A DNA stretch of 64,000 nucleotides from a virus. The translations under genes and the position numbers were made by a program. Positions 55,801 through 64,000 of the stretch are shown piece by piece; the first letter of the stretch is position 1, and each line of letters starts with the position of its first letter. The notes beneath the pieces are model-generated. The model saw nothing but the letters and a program-made list of their open reading frames with translations. It did not search any database and was not told the DNA's origin. The DNA lies in the IMG/VR virus record IMGVR_UViG_3300020187_000009, positions 62,001 to 126,000 of that record, one strand, 5' to 3'.

Positions 55801-56064
55801 ATGAGTATTCTTAACGAAGCAGATCAAATTGTAAATAACCGCAGTGAAGAGGCAGATCGTAACTATGGTCCATTCTCAGAGGGTATGGAGCGTGCAGCAA
55901 TGATTTTTAATGGCATGACTGGGCACGATGTTTCTGGTGGTGACATGTTTAAGGCGCTAGTAGCACTTAAATTCTCACGTGAGAGTTACAATCATAAACG
56001 TGATAATCTATTAGATGCTGTCGCATATATTCAAGGTTTAGAAAACTGGGAAAACGGACTATAA
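55801..56064 (+). CDS. DUF6378-like protein, 87 aa
   Basis: I choose ATG 55801 (MSILNEADQIVNNRSEEADR) over ATG 55747. The core reads ADRNYGPFSEGMERAAMIFN, then FKALVALKFSRES and RDNLLDAVAYIQGLENW. This is the pattern of the phage DUF6378 family (helical, likely NTP-PPase-like), with the acidic/Lys-Asp helix at the end. Biochemical role is not established to my knowledge. Confidence 0.65.
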   Translation: MSILNEADQIVNNRSEEADRNYGPFSEGMERAAMIFNGMTGHDVSGGDMFKALVALKFSRESYNHKRDNLLDAVAYIQGLENWENGL

Positions 56065-56078
56065 CTTATTAGTGCATT

Positions 56079-57116
56079 ATGAAAAATATCCAAGATCTTA
56101 AAGGTAAGAAAATAGCAATTGATGATGTAGTCACAACATACAGCCAAAAAAAGGCATCACATAAGAGTGCGTGGTCTTATCTTCTACAGGCTCAATTGAA
56201 ACATCATGGATTAGACGTTGATGTCTTAGATAAATCCGGAAATATACATGATTATGATGTATGGTTAATTGCGATGCCAATGGAGTTTCAAGGAACTTAT
56301 AATCTATTTGGAGGAGCTGGAGACGAACCAGCTGCCAGAATTGCTAGATTCTTAGATTTCAATGGCGATATATTTTGTTTGAATAGAGAAATGCCAGATG
56401 TTGGCGAGTTCGTGAGAAGCAGATCAAAGAGCTGTACTGAAAATTGGAAAGCTCTTGACGATTTAGCAATCAGCGAGAAATGTAAAAACCTAAAAACAAT
56501 AAACCTAAAAACAGATACAGGAACTTTTGTATTAGGAGACAGTCACTCAGTATCGGTAATGCCATTAGGATCTGATATTAGTAGAAACGACGGAAAAACA
56601 TTATTTGGCGCGTTAAAAGAAGGATTTAGTACATATATACCAGAAGGAACAACCCATTTGATATCCTATTTTGGCAATATCGACGTTCGACATCATATGT
56701 GCAGGCAAGCTGATCCAGTAATGTCTATCCGCAGAATTGCAATGGACTATATAGACCATCTTAAATCTCTAGATGTTCCTAATATAACTGTGCATAAATT
56801 ATTACCTATAGAATTTGAAGGTAGAAGAATTCCTAAAACAGGATGGTATAAAAAAGCTCCATTCTTTGGAACAAGAGAAGAAAGAGCAAACCTAGTTAAA
56901 ATATTTAACAGAACTATACAGGATTTAGGAGAATCTGCAGGATTTACAATATTAGGATGGCCTGATCATTGGTATTCTGAAAACCCAGAATCTTTTGCAA
57001 AAAACTATATGGAAAAGCCTGGTTCGGTACATCTAAGTAGAGAATTCTATTATTGGGATTGGAATACTGGAAATAAAAACTCGAACCTCATTCAAAAGAC
57101 AGCCAGCCTGTTTTAG
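56079..57116 (+). CDS. SGNH/GDSL-hydrolase-like protein, 345 aa
   Basis: VLGDSHSVSVMPLGSD (residues ~152-167) carries a GDSH nucleophile block. YFGNIDVRHHMCRQ (near 198-211) fits block III, with Asn as oxyanion residue. GSVHLSREFYYWD near the C-terminus supplies a His. The order resembles SGNH hydrolases (esterases that remove acyl groups, also from glycans). The first 120 residues form a separate alpha/beta domain. A related function, such as glycan deacetylation, is possible. Confidence 0.6.
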   Translation: MKNIQDLKGKKIAIDDVVTTYSQKKASHKSAWSYLLQAQLKHHGLDVDVLDKSGNIHDYDVWLIAMPMEFQGTYNLFGGAGDEPAARIARFLDFNGDIFCLNREMPDVGEFVRSRSKSCTENWKALDDLAISEKCKNLKTINLKTDTGTFVLGDSHSVSVMPLGSDISRNDGKTLFGALKEGFSTYIPEGTTHLISYFGNIDVRHHMCRQADPVMSIRRIAMDYIDHLKSLDVPNITVHKLLPIEFEGRRIPKTGWYKKAPFFGTREERANLVKIFNRTIQDLGESAGFTILGWPDHWYSENPESFAKNYMEKPGSVHLSREFYYWDWNTGNKNSNLIQKTASLF

Positions 57117-57235
57117 CCCCCACCAAACTGTATATATATCACTCAGCACACCTAAAGTGAAAATATTTTTTAATATCTTGAAACTTTTTTAAACTGTGTT
57201 GTATAACTATTATAAACAAAAAATAAAGGTTTAAA

Positions 57236-58414
57236 ATGAAGCAAAAAATTAAAGTTGGGATCATTGGAACAGGAAATTGCGCCAAGTCCCTAGTAGAAGG
57301 AGTTCAGTACTATACTGAAAACAAAGAAGCAACCACCGGTATGATGAAATTCGATATTGGAGGTTATACTGCAGAAGATATCGAATTCGTAGTTGGATTT
57401 GATATCGATGAGAGAAAGGTTAATCTGCCATTAGGCGAAGCACTAAAGCAAAAACCTAACTGTTCTTGGAATATTGTTGAAGATATTAAATCAACAGCAC
57501 CTGTATTTGAAGGTCCTGTAATTGATGGATATGCACAACTAATGGACCGTTACCCAGAATCAAATAGATTTTTAATATCTGAAGAATTAAGAAATTCAAC
57601 TGATATGGGTAGAGTTTCATGGACCTCTAAATTAGAGAGATCTTGGAAAGATTCAATCATTGCGAAATTAAAAGAACTTGAAGTAGAGGTATTAATAAAC
57701 TACTTACCTGTAGGTTCTCAAAAAACTACTGAATTTTGGGCTGAAATCTGCCTAGAAACTGGAATTTCCTTTGTAAACTGTATTCCAGTATTTATTGCTT
57801 CTGACCCAGCATGGGAACAGAGATTTATTGATGCTGGTATTCCAATTATTGGAGATGATATGCGCTCGCAGTTTGGAGCATCGATTCTTTCTCAAATGCT
57901 ACAGGAGCTAGCTTTTGAAAGAGGACACCATGTTAAAGCACACATTCAGCGTAATGTTGGAGGTAACACAGATTTCTTAAACATGGAAGACAAAACAAGA
58001 TTAGCTTCTAAGAAGATTTCTAAAGAAAACGTAATTCGTGCTCAAAATGAAATTCGTGGAATCTCTACAGAGGATTCTTTCTTACATGCTGGGCCATCTG
58101 AATATATTTCATTTTATGGAGATAATAAAGTAGCAAACTTTAGACTTGAAATGGAAGGATTTGGAGGAGCACCTGTATTACTTGATGCTCAATTAAGTGT
58201 TCAAGATTCTCCAAACTCAGCAGGTGTTGTAATTGATGCTTTGCGATACGTAAAAGTAGCTCGTGAAATGGGAATAGTAGGAGCTCTTCGTGGACCATCT
58301 GCATTTACTCAAAAAACACCACCTCAACAAATGATGTTTAGGGATGCTGTTAAAGAATGCGACGCATTAGCAGTTCGTGAATTAACCAATGTAACTAAAA
58401 AGCAACTCAAATAA
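57236..58414 (+). CDS. Myo-inositol-1-phosphate synthase (Ino1-like), 392 aa
   Basis: VGIIGTGNCAKSLVEGVQYY is the NAD-binding turn. VLINYLPVGSQKTTEFWAEI, GDDMRSQFGASILSQMLQEL and HIQRNVGGNTDFLNMED are the hallmarks of archaeal/actinobacterial-type inositol-1-phosphate synthase, which converts glucose-6-phosphate to inositol-1-phosphate. It is a full-length gene with its own AT-rich promoter region (57170-57230) and terminator. An inositol-based glycan or lipid is implied; this is a rare auxiliary gene in phages. Confidence 0.88.
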   Translation: MKQKIKVGIIGTGNCAKSLVEGVQYYTENKEATTGMMKFDIGGYTAEDIEFVVGFDIDERKVNLPLGEALKQKPNCSWNIVEDIKSTAPVFEGPVIDGYAQLMDRYPESNRFLISEELRNSTDMGRVSWTSKLERSWKDSIIAKLKELEVEVLINYLPVGSQKTTEFWAEICLETGISFVNCIPVFIASDPAWEQRFIDAGIPIIGDDMRSQFGASILSQMLQELAFERGHHVKAHIQRNVGGNTDFLNMEDKTRLASKKISKENVIRAQNEIRGISTEDSFLHAGPSEYISFYGDNKVANFRLEMEGFGGAPVLLDAQLSVQDSPNSAGVVIDALRYVKVAREMGIVGALRGPSAFTQKTPPQQMMFRDAVKECDALAVRELTNVTKKQLK

Positions 58415-58433
58415 ACCTTTATTTATAGTTGTT

Positions 58434-58457
58434 AAGGGAGTCTTCGGACTCCCTTTT
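58434..58457 (+). terminator. Intrinsic terminator with TTCG loop
   Basis: AAGGGAGTC (58434-58442), TTCG, GACTCCCTT (58447-58455), then TT. It separates the inositol synthase from the downstream operon. Confidence 0.9.
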
Positions 58458-58485
58458 ATAGATCATAATAATATAATAATAAAAA

Positions 58486-58854
58486 ATGGATATATTTGCA
58501 TACGATTTTGATGGTGTAGTTTCAATCGGAATTACCCCTCGATGGAGTGATGATATCATTATTACAGGAAGATGTCAAGAAGAGGCGCCTTACGTTTTTG
58601 ATAAATTATCAGAGATGGGGGTTACTACTAAAGTTTATTTTAACCAAATGACACTAGCAGAAAGAGGAGACCATACTGTCAATGCTAGAACATACTCAGG
58701 AAAACATAAAGCTAAAACTATAAGTGAATTAGCCGAACAGGGCATTAACGTTGTTAGATTTTTTGAAGACGACCCTGTACAAAAGGCGATTATTGAAGAG
58801 AATCATCCAAACCTAGACGTGGTACATGTAGTATCAAACTTAGTACAAAAATAA
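58486..58854 (+). CDS. HAD-like protein, 122 aa
   Basis: FAYDFDGVVSIG (motif I, D-x-D), IIITGRCQEE (motif II), and VVRFFEDDPVQKAI (acidic motif IV). A minimal HAD fold with a short cap. May be a phosphatase; the substrate is unknown. It starts soon after the inositol synthase terminator. Confidence 0.72.
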   Translation: MDIFAYDFDGVVSIGITPRWSDDIIITGRCQEEAPYVFDKLSEMGVTTKVYFNQMTLAERGDHTVNARTYSGKHKAKTISELAEQGINVVRFFEDDPVQKAIIEENHPNLDVVHVVSNLVQK

Positions 58855-58861
58855 AATAAGA

Positions 58862-59530
58862 ATGCTAGACCCAAAACAAAGATCAATCTTAAAAAAGAGA
58901 TATGTTAAAGAATTAAATGCACAGGAAAGTGTAGATAAAGATATGATTTCAGAATCAATTAAAAACTACATCAAGCCAGAAGTAGATTATCTAAATAAAG
59001 TATGTTTAGATCTAGGTACTAATATAGGAGCTTTTACTAAAATAGCAATAGAAGGAGGAGCAAAGAGAGTGTATGGTATCGAATGCGACTTTAGAAACTA
59101 CAACATAGCTGCTAATAATTTTGCAGCTTCGATTCATGCTAATATAATTCATGCTGCAGTATCTGGATCTACAGAAGATACTCTTAAAATATACAAATCA
59201 AACGCTAAAAGTAACCATAGCTCAACATCTATTATTAAAAGAAGAGGTACCTTTAATGAATATGACGACGTTAAAAATTACCATATTGACCATCTGTTAG
59301 AAGAGATTAAGCCAGATATTATTAAAATTGACATCGAAGGAGCAGAGTATGATATAATAGAAAGCGTGCTCGAATATAAACCAAGTATATTGTTTATTGA
59401 ACTACATGGAAACCATGATCAAGCAAAGTCTGCAGTACAGAGGTTTACCGAAGCTTATAAAACATCAAACATAGAAGAGATCATTATATTTCAAAAAGTT
59501 GGAGGATATGATTGTCTATTTATAGATTAA
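58862..59530 (+). CDS. FkbM-family SAM-dependent methyltransferase, 222 aa
   Basis: VCLDLGTNIGAFTKIAIEGG (residues ~51-70) is the SAM-binding motif I, RVYGIECDFRNYNIAANNF motif II, and DIIKIDIEGAEYDIIESVLE the FkbM D-I-E-G-A-E motif. FkbM enzymes methylate sugars or small molecules. It may methylate the glycan encoded elsewhere in this window or a base precursor. Confidence 0.87.
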   Translation: MLDPKQRSILKKRYVKELNAQESVDKDMISESIKNYIKPEVDYLNKVCLDLGTNIGAFTKIAIEGGAKRVYGIECDFRNYNIAANNFAASIHANIIHAAVSGSTEDTLKIYKSNAKSNHSSTSIIKRRGTFNEYDDVKNYHIDHLLEEIKPDIIKIDIEGAEYDIIESVLEYKPSILFIELHGNHDQAKSAVQRFTEAYKTSNIEEIIIFQKVGGYDCLFID

Positions 59531-59544
59531 AATATTAATATAAT

Positions 59545-60597
59545 ATGGCAGATAATATGAGAGCTCTTGTTAACATGGAGGTTGTCGATCGAATAGGTTA
59601 TTTTTTTAACAAAGTTAATGAGAGATCTGAATTAAATTATGGATATAGAGATTCATATGACAGTGAAGGTGATGCAGCTCTTGGAGAAACTGTAGAGTAT
59701 TTTCATCCTCATATATTATATGATGATCGTATGAGATATATTATGGATAATATCGTGTTATCTGATATGTCGATGAATAATATTATTTGCAACACGATAA
59801 TATCCCACTTTTATGGAGCTAGAGGAATTCACCAGATTCTAACAAGAAACTCAGATCCAAAAACAGCTCTAGTAGATTTTGAAAGACTTTTAAAAGACAA
59901 GGAATACGAAACTGAAATCAGAAAGAATATTGATGACGCAATATCACTAGGACTTGGAGTATACGGAACAACTGAACTTAGAACCAGCCTATATGGAGCT
60001 TCAAATACTTGGGTTTCTGAAACCAGACAAACTGAACGTAATGCAGATAAGATTAACATATTACTTTGGGTTGCTGGATTTATACCTAGAGGAATTACTA
60101 GACGAATGGCTGGCGTTAACTCTTTATCGGAAATGTTCGATATATTAACAACAATTGAAGGAGTAGGATCCTATTATGGATATCATTGCTCAACTTCTAA
60201 TTCAGTTAACCCAAATATATCAATAAACCATGACGAAAGATTCTGTGTACCTGGACCTGGTGCTAGAATGGCGCTAGACATGATGTTTGGAGAGGGTTGT
60301 AAAGTACCACATGGTGATAGAGTAATTTGGTTTAGAGAAAACTATAAAGATCTTATTGGAGAAATTCCACTTAACGAAAATGAATGGAATAAGGTGGTTA
60401 ATGGAGTGAAGATATTTGCTGATGATCAGAACGAGCTCAAAACATATGGATGCGAAGTTGGTCTATGTCAGTTTGGAGTTTATACTAGACTAAGTAACAA
60501 TTCTAATTTAATTAACAAACGAAAAGTTGCTAGGGTTGATGAAAACATAATGCAATATTTTTTTAACAATAACTTCTCACAGGGTAGTTTGTTCTAA
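59545..60597 (+). CDS. Protein resembling alpha-glutamyl/putrescinyl thymine pyrophosphorylase, 350 aa
   Basis: The N-terminus (IGYFFNKVNERSELN) and the middle helical part lead to a helix-hairpin-helix-like IEGVGSYYGYHCSTS followed by FCVPGPGARMALDMMFGE. This order recalls the aGPT-PPlase families described by comparative genomics in phages with hypermodified thymines, which derive from a DNA-glycosylase-like fold. The match is from memory and partial. With thymidylate synthase and dUTPase nearby, a DNA base modification role is a fair hypothesis. Confidence 0.42.
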   Translation: MADNMRALVNMEVVDRIGYFFNKVNERSELNYGYRDSYDSEGDAALGETVEYFHPHILYDDRMRYIMDNIVLSDMSMNNIICNTIISHFYGARGIHQILTRNSDPKTALVDFERLLKDKEYETEIRKNIDDAISLGLGVYGTTELRTSLYGASNTWVSETRQTERNADKINILLWVAGFIPRGITRRMAGVNSLSEMFDILTTIEGVGSYYGYHCSTSNSVNPNISINHDERFCVPGPGARMALDMMFGEGCKVPHGDRVIWFRENYKDLIGEIPLNENEWNKVVNGVKIFADDQNELKTYGCEVGLCQFGVYTRLSNNSNLINKRKVARVDENIMQYFFNNNFSQGSLF

Positions 60598-61007
60598 TGA
60601 ACTTATTTTTAGATGATTCTAAATTACCTAAGGACGTATTAAATAATATGCTCCTTAGGATTGGTAATGATGCAAACATTTATTGTAATTTAGAATGGGA
60701 AATTGTAAAGGATTTTAGGGAATTTGTAAAATTTGTAGAAAATAACGGAATTCCTAAAGTAGTTTCATTCGCACATGATCTAGTCGATGAACATTACGAA
60801 ATAATGTGTGCATGTGGTTCTAGTGAAGATTTTCCAGAAACATTTAATGAAAAGACCGGATTAGATTGTGCAAAATGGCTAGTAGGACATCACATATTAA
60901 AGGGTGGAGCCTTTCCAAAAATACTAGTACACTCTATGAATCCGTATGGAAGCGAAAGAATTAAAAATTATATTAGCAAATATACGAAACAATTTGTAAA
61001 TTTATAA
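60597..61007 (+). CDS. Cyclic-phosphate-processing receiver (cREC)-like protein, 136 aa
   Basis: The start NLFLDDSKLPKDV and the end HSMNPYGSERIKNYISKY, with SFAHDLVDEH and GLDCAKWLV in the middle, are the signature of the cREC_REC receiver-like family proposed to take part in RNA-end repair or cyclic phosphate processing. Its start overlaps the upstream stop by one base. The actual substrate is unknown. Confidence 0.78.
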   Translation: MNLFLDDSKLPKDVLNNMLLRIGNDANIYCNLEWEIVKDFREFVKFVENNGIPKVVSFAHDLVDEHYEIMCACGSSEDFPETFNEKTGLDCAKWLVGHHILKGGAFPKILVHSMNPYGSERIKNYISKYTKQFVNL

Positions 61008-61032
61008 TACAATAATAAAGTAACACAATAAT

Positions 61033-61500
61033 ATGGCAAATATAGATAACGAATGTAAAGATCTAGAAGTACAAGACTTTTATGATCAGTCAACGACTCA
61101 TCTAGATGATATAATGACTCATCAGAAAGAGATGCAAGAAAAAACTTACGGTTTTAATTTTGAAGAGATGTCAATCAGGGACATCATGAATTTCTGGCAT
61201 GTTAACACACATGCTGTAGTAGATGAGATACACGAGATGACGGATGCACTTGGAGGTATCAAAGACGGTAGTGGAAACGCAGTATGGAAATATTGGAAAA
61301 AAGACTTTTCTAAATTTGAGACTATGAAAATTTCTGATATGTCTGAAGGAGACAAAAAAGAATTATATATGGAATGGGTAGATATTCTACACTTTTTTAT
61401 TAATTACGCTGCATCTATTGGACTTGACGCAAAGACCGCTTATAATTACTATTTTGCTAAAGCGGAAGAGAATAAAAACCGCCAAAAAAGAGGCTACTAA
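61033..61500 (+). CDS. All-alpha dimeric dUTPase-like protein, 155 aa
   Basis: VVDEIHEMTDALGG (residues ~57-70) and LYMEWVDILHFFINYAASIG (~115-134) carry the E-x2-E and E-x2-D metal-binding helices of the dUTPase_2/MazG superfamily. It would convert dUTP to dUMP, feeding thymidylate synthase at 62347. The gene overlaps the next start by one base. Confidence 0.75.
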   Translation: MANIDNECKDLEVQDFYDQSTTHLDDIMTHQKEMQEKTYGFNFEEMSIRDIMNFWHVNTHAVVDEIHEMTDALGGIKDGSGNAVWKYWKKDFSKFETMKISDMSEGDKKELYMEWVDILHFFINYAASIGLDAKTAYNYYFAKAEENKNRQKRGY

Positions 61501-61820
61501 TGCTAGCAGATAAAGATTTACGTAGAATAGACCAGGATATGGTGCGCCTTAAATATGTTCTAAATATACAAGAAGAGCTTCCAACATATCCTGATCATTT
61601 TGATGTGCTATGGGTAATTATTAATGAAGCAATTAAGAGACCAGACCGCCAAAAAGACACGTTCGGACAGTTAGGTTTTTTTAATTATCATTCATGCGGA
61701 AATGTCGAAAACGCAAAGCAATCAATACAGAAACTATTAGAACTAGGATGGATCGAGCCCGCAAAAACAAAAGCAGGGCACGAATCATACCGAATATTAC
61801 ATAACCCCTTTATTAAATAG
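61500..61820 (+). CDS. Hypothetical protein, 106 aa
   Basis: A helical protein with a possible winged-helix-like C-terminal half (AKQSIQKLLELGWIEPAKTK). Unrecognised; lies between dUTPase and thymidylate synthase. Confidence 0.65.
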   Translation: MLADKDLRRIDQDMVRLKYVLNIQEELPTYPDHFDVLWVIINEAIKRPDRQKDTFGQLGFFNYHSCGNVENAKQSIQKLLELGWIEPAKTKAGHESYRILHNPFIK

Positions 61821-61822
61821 AA

Positions 61823-62044
61823 ATGAACGAGAATTATAAACACCCAGACAAAGACCAGCTAATTAGCTCAATTCAACCAAAGAAACTAGTAGGATACTTT
61901 GGTGGAGATATTAATGAAATTAAACAATGGTCTGAGTTAAGCTCGAAGCAAGAATTAATTAATACGATTAAAGCATTTGAGCATGAGGGTCTAAATGAGT
62001 ATGTTGGAATACTTAAAGAATCTCTTTTAACCAAAAGAGATTAA
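61823..62044 (+). CDS. Hypothetical protein, 73 aa
   Basis: Small helical protein with KKLVGYFGGDINEIKQWSEL. Unrecognised; its stop overlaps the next start by one base. Confidence 0.62.
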   Translation: MNENYKHPDKDQLISSIQPKKLVGYFGGDINEIKQWSELSSKQELINTIKAFEHEGLNEYVGILKESLLTKRD

Positions 62045-62340
62045 TGAATCCATTTTCAAAAAAACACAATCATACACAACCGCCTGATATGAGGAATAAC
62101 CCTATCTCATTTAAACAGGGTGTAGAAACAGTAAAACACACATACACGCCAACATCTGATATGAGAACTAACCCGCTTTCTAAAACATGCGGTGGAGAAA
62201 ACATTACTATTATTAGAGGAGGATATAATACCGAATATACTAATATTAAAAATATAAGTGCGTATTTAGAAGCATGTATTAAAAACGATCCTACTATTAT
62301 TGGGTATATTTACAAGGGTAGGGTATCTATGATTAATTAA
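62044..62340 (+). CDS. Hypothetical protein, 98 aa
   Basis: Contains two related short segments, PPDMRNNPISFKQG and TSDMRTNPLSKTCG, suggesting an internal repeat. The C-terminus is beta-rich. Function unknown. Confidence 0.6.
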   Translation: MNPFSKKHNHTQPPDMRNNPISFKQGVETVKHTYTPTSDMRTNPLSKTCGGENITIIRGGYNTEYTNIKNISAYLEACIKNDPTIIGYIYKGRVSMIN

Positions 62341-62346
62341 TAAGAA

Positions 62347-63318
62347 ATGAATAGAATAGAAGAACAATACCGAGCGTTACTTGGAACCCTATTAGAAAAC
62401 TCAACAGAAAAATCAGATCGCACTGGAACTGGAACACTATCAGTATTCGGTCGCCAGATCAGACACAACATGAAGGATGGATTTCCTCTGCTAACTACCA
62501 AGAGGATGGCGGTTAAGACAATGTTAGTGGAGTTAAAATGGTTTCTAAGAGGTGATACTAACATTAAATATCTTGTTGATAATGGGTGTAACATCTGGAA
62601 TGGCGATGCTTATAAGAAATACTGTAAAGCACACCCCTCTGAATATCAAGATGATATGTTTACCCAAGAGGAATTCGTAGAGCATATTAAAGAAGATGAA
62701 TCATTCGCTAAAAATTGGGGTGAGTTAGGTCCTATCTATGGTAAACAATGGAGAGAATGGGGTTCTAGAAGTTCTTATAATAAAATCACAGGTGAAAATA
62801 ATATAATGAATCCTGGACATGATCAAATCGCAAACCTAATCAATGAACTTAAAACAAATCCAGATTCACGTAGACTTATGGTCAATGCTTGGAATGTTGG
62901 TGAGTTAGATCAAATGACACTTCCACCATGTCACTATGGATTCCAAGTTTATACACGATTAACTACTAGAGAAGAAAAGATTGTAAATCCTGGAAAATAC
63001 AGAGCAATCTCTTTAATGTGGAACCAAAGAAGTTGCGATTTATTTCTCGGACTTCCGTTTAATATTGCAAGCTATGCAGCACTTCTTTGTTTAATAGCAG
63101 AAGAGGTTAATATGGTTCCAGATCAATTAATTGGAAACTTAGGTGATGTTCACTTATATAAGAATCATATTGAACAAGCAAGAGAACAATTAACTAGGGA
63201 AATGTATGATTTACCAACAGTTGAATTTAGTAACGTAGATTTATTAGGTGGTGAATTCGATATTGAAGTAAAGGATTATAAATATCATCCAAGTATTAAA
63301 GCGCCTCTATCAAATTAA
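62347..63318 (+). CDS. thyA: Thymidylate synthase (ThyA family), 323 aa
   Basis: Conserved segments in order: SDRTGTGTLSVFGRQIRHNM, DGFPLLTTKRM, ELKWFLRGDTNIKYL, GPIYGKQWREWG, DQMTLPPCHYGFQVY (catalytic Cys), WNQRSCDLFLGLPFNIASYA, GDVHLYKNHIEQ. The Asn in LPFN favours dUMP over dCMP. It makes dTMP using methylene-tetrahydrofolate. dUMP hydroxymethylase, a close relative used by some modified-DNA phages, cannot be excluded by eye. An insertion around residues 138-158 is present. Confidence 0.92.
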   Translation: MNRIEEQYRALLGTLLENSTEKSDRTGTGTLSVFGRQIRHNMKDGFPLLTTKRMAVKTMLVELKWFLRGDTNIKYLVDNGCNIWNGDAYKKYCKAHPSEYQDDMFTQEEFVEHIKEDESFAKNWGELGPIYGKQWREWGSRSSYNKITGENNIMNPGHDQIANLINELKTNPDSRRLMVNAWNVGELDQMTLPPCHYGFQVYTRLTTREEKIVNPGKYRAISLMWNQRSCDLFLGLPFNIASYAALLCLIAEEVNMVPDQLIGNLGDVHLYKNHIEQAREQLTREMYDLPTVEFSNVDLLGGEFDIEVKDYKYHPSIKAPLSN

Positions 63319-63372
63319 AACAATGAAAGGGCAATATATAATTATAGACAGGAAATAAAGAAGAAGATTAAT

Positions 63373-64000
63373 ATGAAAGAGAAGAGAGATAAAGCAGAAG
63401 ATGCATGGCAGATTATGAGAATTCAAGGAGAATTTACAAAAGGGTTCGATACATTTAGCGAATTAGGACCTTGTATTTCAGTATTCGGTTCTGCAAGAAC
63501 TAAACAAGGAAGCAAATGGTATAATGAAGCACGTGAATTTGGCAAGCTAATTGCATGTGAAGGTTTTGGAGTTATTACAGGGGGTGGTCCAGGCATTATG
63601 GCAGCCGCAAATCATGGAGCGCATGAAGTTAGTGGTAAATCTATCGGTATCGGTATAGAATTACCGTTCGAGGCAGGTATGAATAAGTACGTAGATCTTG
63701 GTATTGAATGTAGATACTTTTTTACAAGAAAGGTTATGTTCTTAAAATACTCACAGGCATTCGTAGTATTTCCAGGAGGAGTTGGAACATTAGATGAAAC
63801 ATTTGAAGCGATAACATTAGCGCAATGTGGGCATAACATAAAATATCCAATAGTTCTTGTAGGTAAAGAATACTGGAGTGGTTTAATAGATTGGCTAAGA
63901 GGCACTGTTCTAAAAAATAATAAAATGAGTCCAGAAGATTTTGATTTATTTAGAATAGTAGACAGCGCAGAAGAAGCAAGAGATAAATTAATGGAATACC
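63373..64000 (+). CDS. LOG-family Rossmann-fold protein (cut by window end)
   Basis: ATG 63373; the frame stays open to the window end (209 residues seen). ISVFGSARTKQGSKWYNEAR, FGVITGGGPGIMAAANHGAH and FVVFPGGVGTLDETFEA match the TIGR00730/LOG family. Members with the PGGxGTxxE motif release the base from nucleoside monophosphates. In a phage it may serve nucleotide salvage. Confidence 0.87.
   Translation, partial: MKEKRDKAEDAWQIMRIQGEFTKGFDTFSELGPCISVFGSARTKQGSKWYNEAREFGKLIACEGFGVITGGGPGIMAAANHGAHEVSGKSIGIGIELPFEAGMNKYVDLGIECRYFFTRKVMFLKYSQAFVVFPGGVGTLDETFEAITLAQCGHNIKYPIVLVGKEYWSGLIDWLRGTVLKNNKMSPEDFDLFRIVDSAEEARDKLMEY

Noticed and set aside
62347-63318. dCMP hydroxymethylase instead of thymidylate synthase
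   Set aside because: The Asn in LPFNIASY is the dUMP-type residue; the dCMP enzymes have Asp there. dUMP hydroxymethylase remains possible.

Overview
The window is almost certainly part of the genome of a large tailed phage infecting a Bacteroidota (probably flavobacterial) host. It is AT-rich and tightly packed, with small overlapping genes on long same-strand runs and no host housekeeping genes. It carries phage functions: an amidase endolysin, a collagen-like tail fibre, homing endonucleases, tRNAs lacking CCA, a CCA-adding enzyme, nucleotide-pool enzymes and a RecA/DnaB-fold ATPase. Starts lack Shine-Dalgarno motifs, as in Bacteroidota. Two features recall the T4 superfamily: a late-promoter-like GATATATAA/TATAAATA box 17-25 nt before several ATGs, and a family of proteins whose N-termini resemble the T4 capsid-targeting sequence that the prohead protease removes. 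The host assignment is inference.

Layout. 0-3.3 kb: end of a CCA-adding enzyme, a basic protein with an apparent start-codon frameshift, a capsid-targeted protein, a kinase-like protein, a long RNA hairpin, and a tRNA-Ala gene split in its T-loop by a 228-nt group I intron, followed by an HNH endonuclease gene. 3.3-12 kb: about 30 very small, mostly unrecognised genes behind a repeated ~80-bp promoter module, plus PspC-, MazG-, flavodoxin- and Hc1-like proteins. 12-16.1 kb: a PD-(D/E)XK nuclease, membrane proteins and the endolysin. 16.1-23 kb: a 959-aa fused glycosyltransferase with a TibC-like C-terminus, a sugar epimerase, an exported nuclease, a thioesterase, a capsid-targeted Nudix hydrolase and a mini-MscS protein. 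23-25.8 kb: an ADP-ribosyltransferase-like gene with an in-frame TGA, an endonuclease VII-like gene, and a GIY-YIG homing gene flanked by 19-bp direct repeats.

25.8-37 kb is a block of likely internal virion proteins. Many begin with the [KLFEQFxNEA] type of N-terminus. Two (29675-31582 and 34821-36971) look like polyproteins whose 50-200-aa segments are separated by repeated ESVVTE(A/G) motifs, read here as prohead-protease sites. I regard this as the most interesting system in the window. 37-46.7 kb: a collagen-like fibre gene followed by five overlapping or closely spaced glycan genes (two GT2 enzymes, a UDP-galactopyranose-mutase-like flavoprotein, a pyruvyltransferase, and a GT-pyruvyltransferase fusion), suggesting that the phage builds or decorates a pyruvylated glycan.

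46.7-55.5 kb has a different architecture. Single genes, each with its own promoter module, diverge from a centre near 52.1-52.3 kb. The block is bounded by two unusually GC-rich, hairpin-rich gene-free stretches (46747-47430 and 54320-55492). 55.5-64 kb returns to a rightward operon: SGNH-like protein, myo-inositol-1-phosphate synthase, HAD, FkbM methyltransferase, a protein resembling the thymine-hypermodification pyrophosphorylases, a cREC receiver-like protein, dUTPase, thymidylate synthase and a LOG-family protein cut by the window end.

Family names come from reading motifs by eye. No database search, structure prediction or folding was run.
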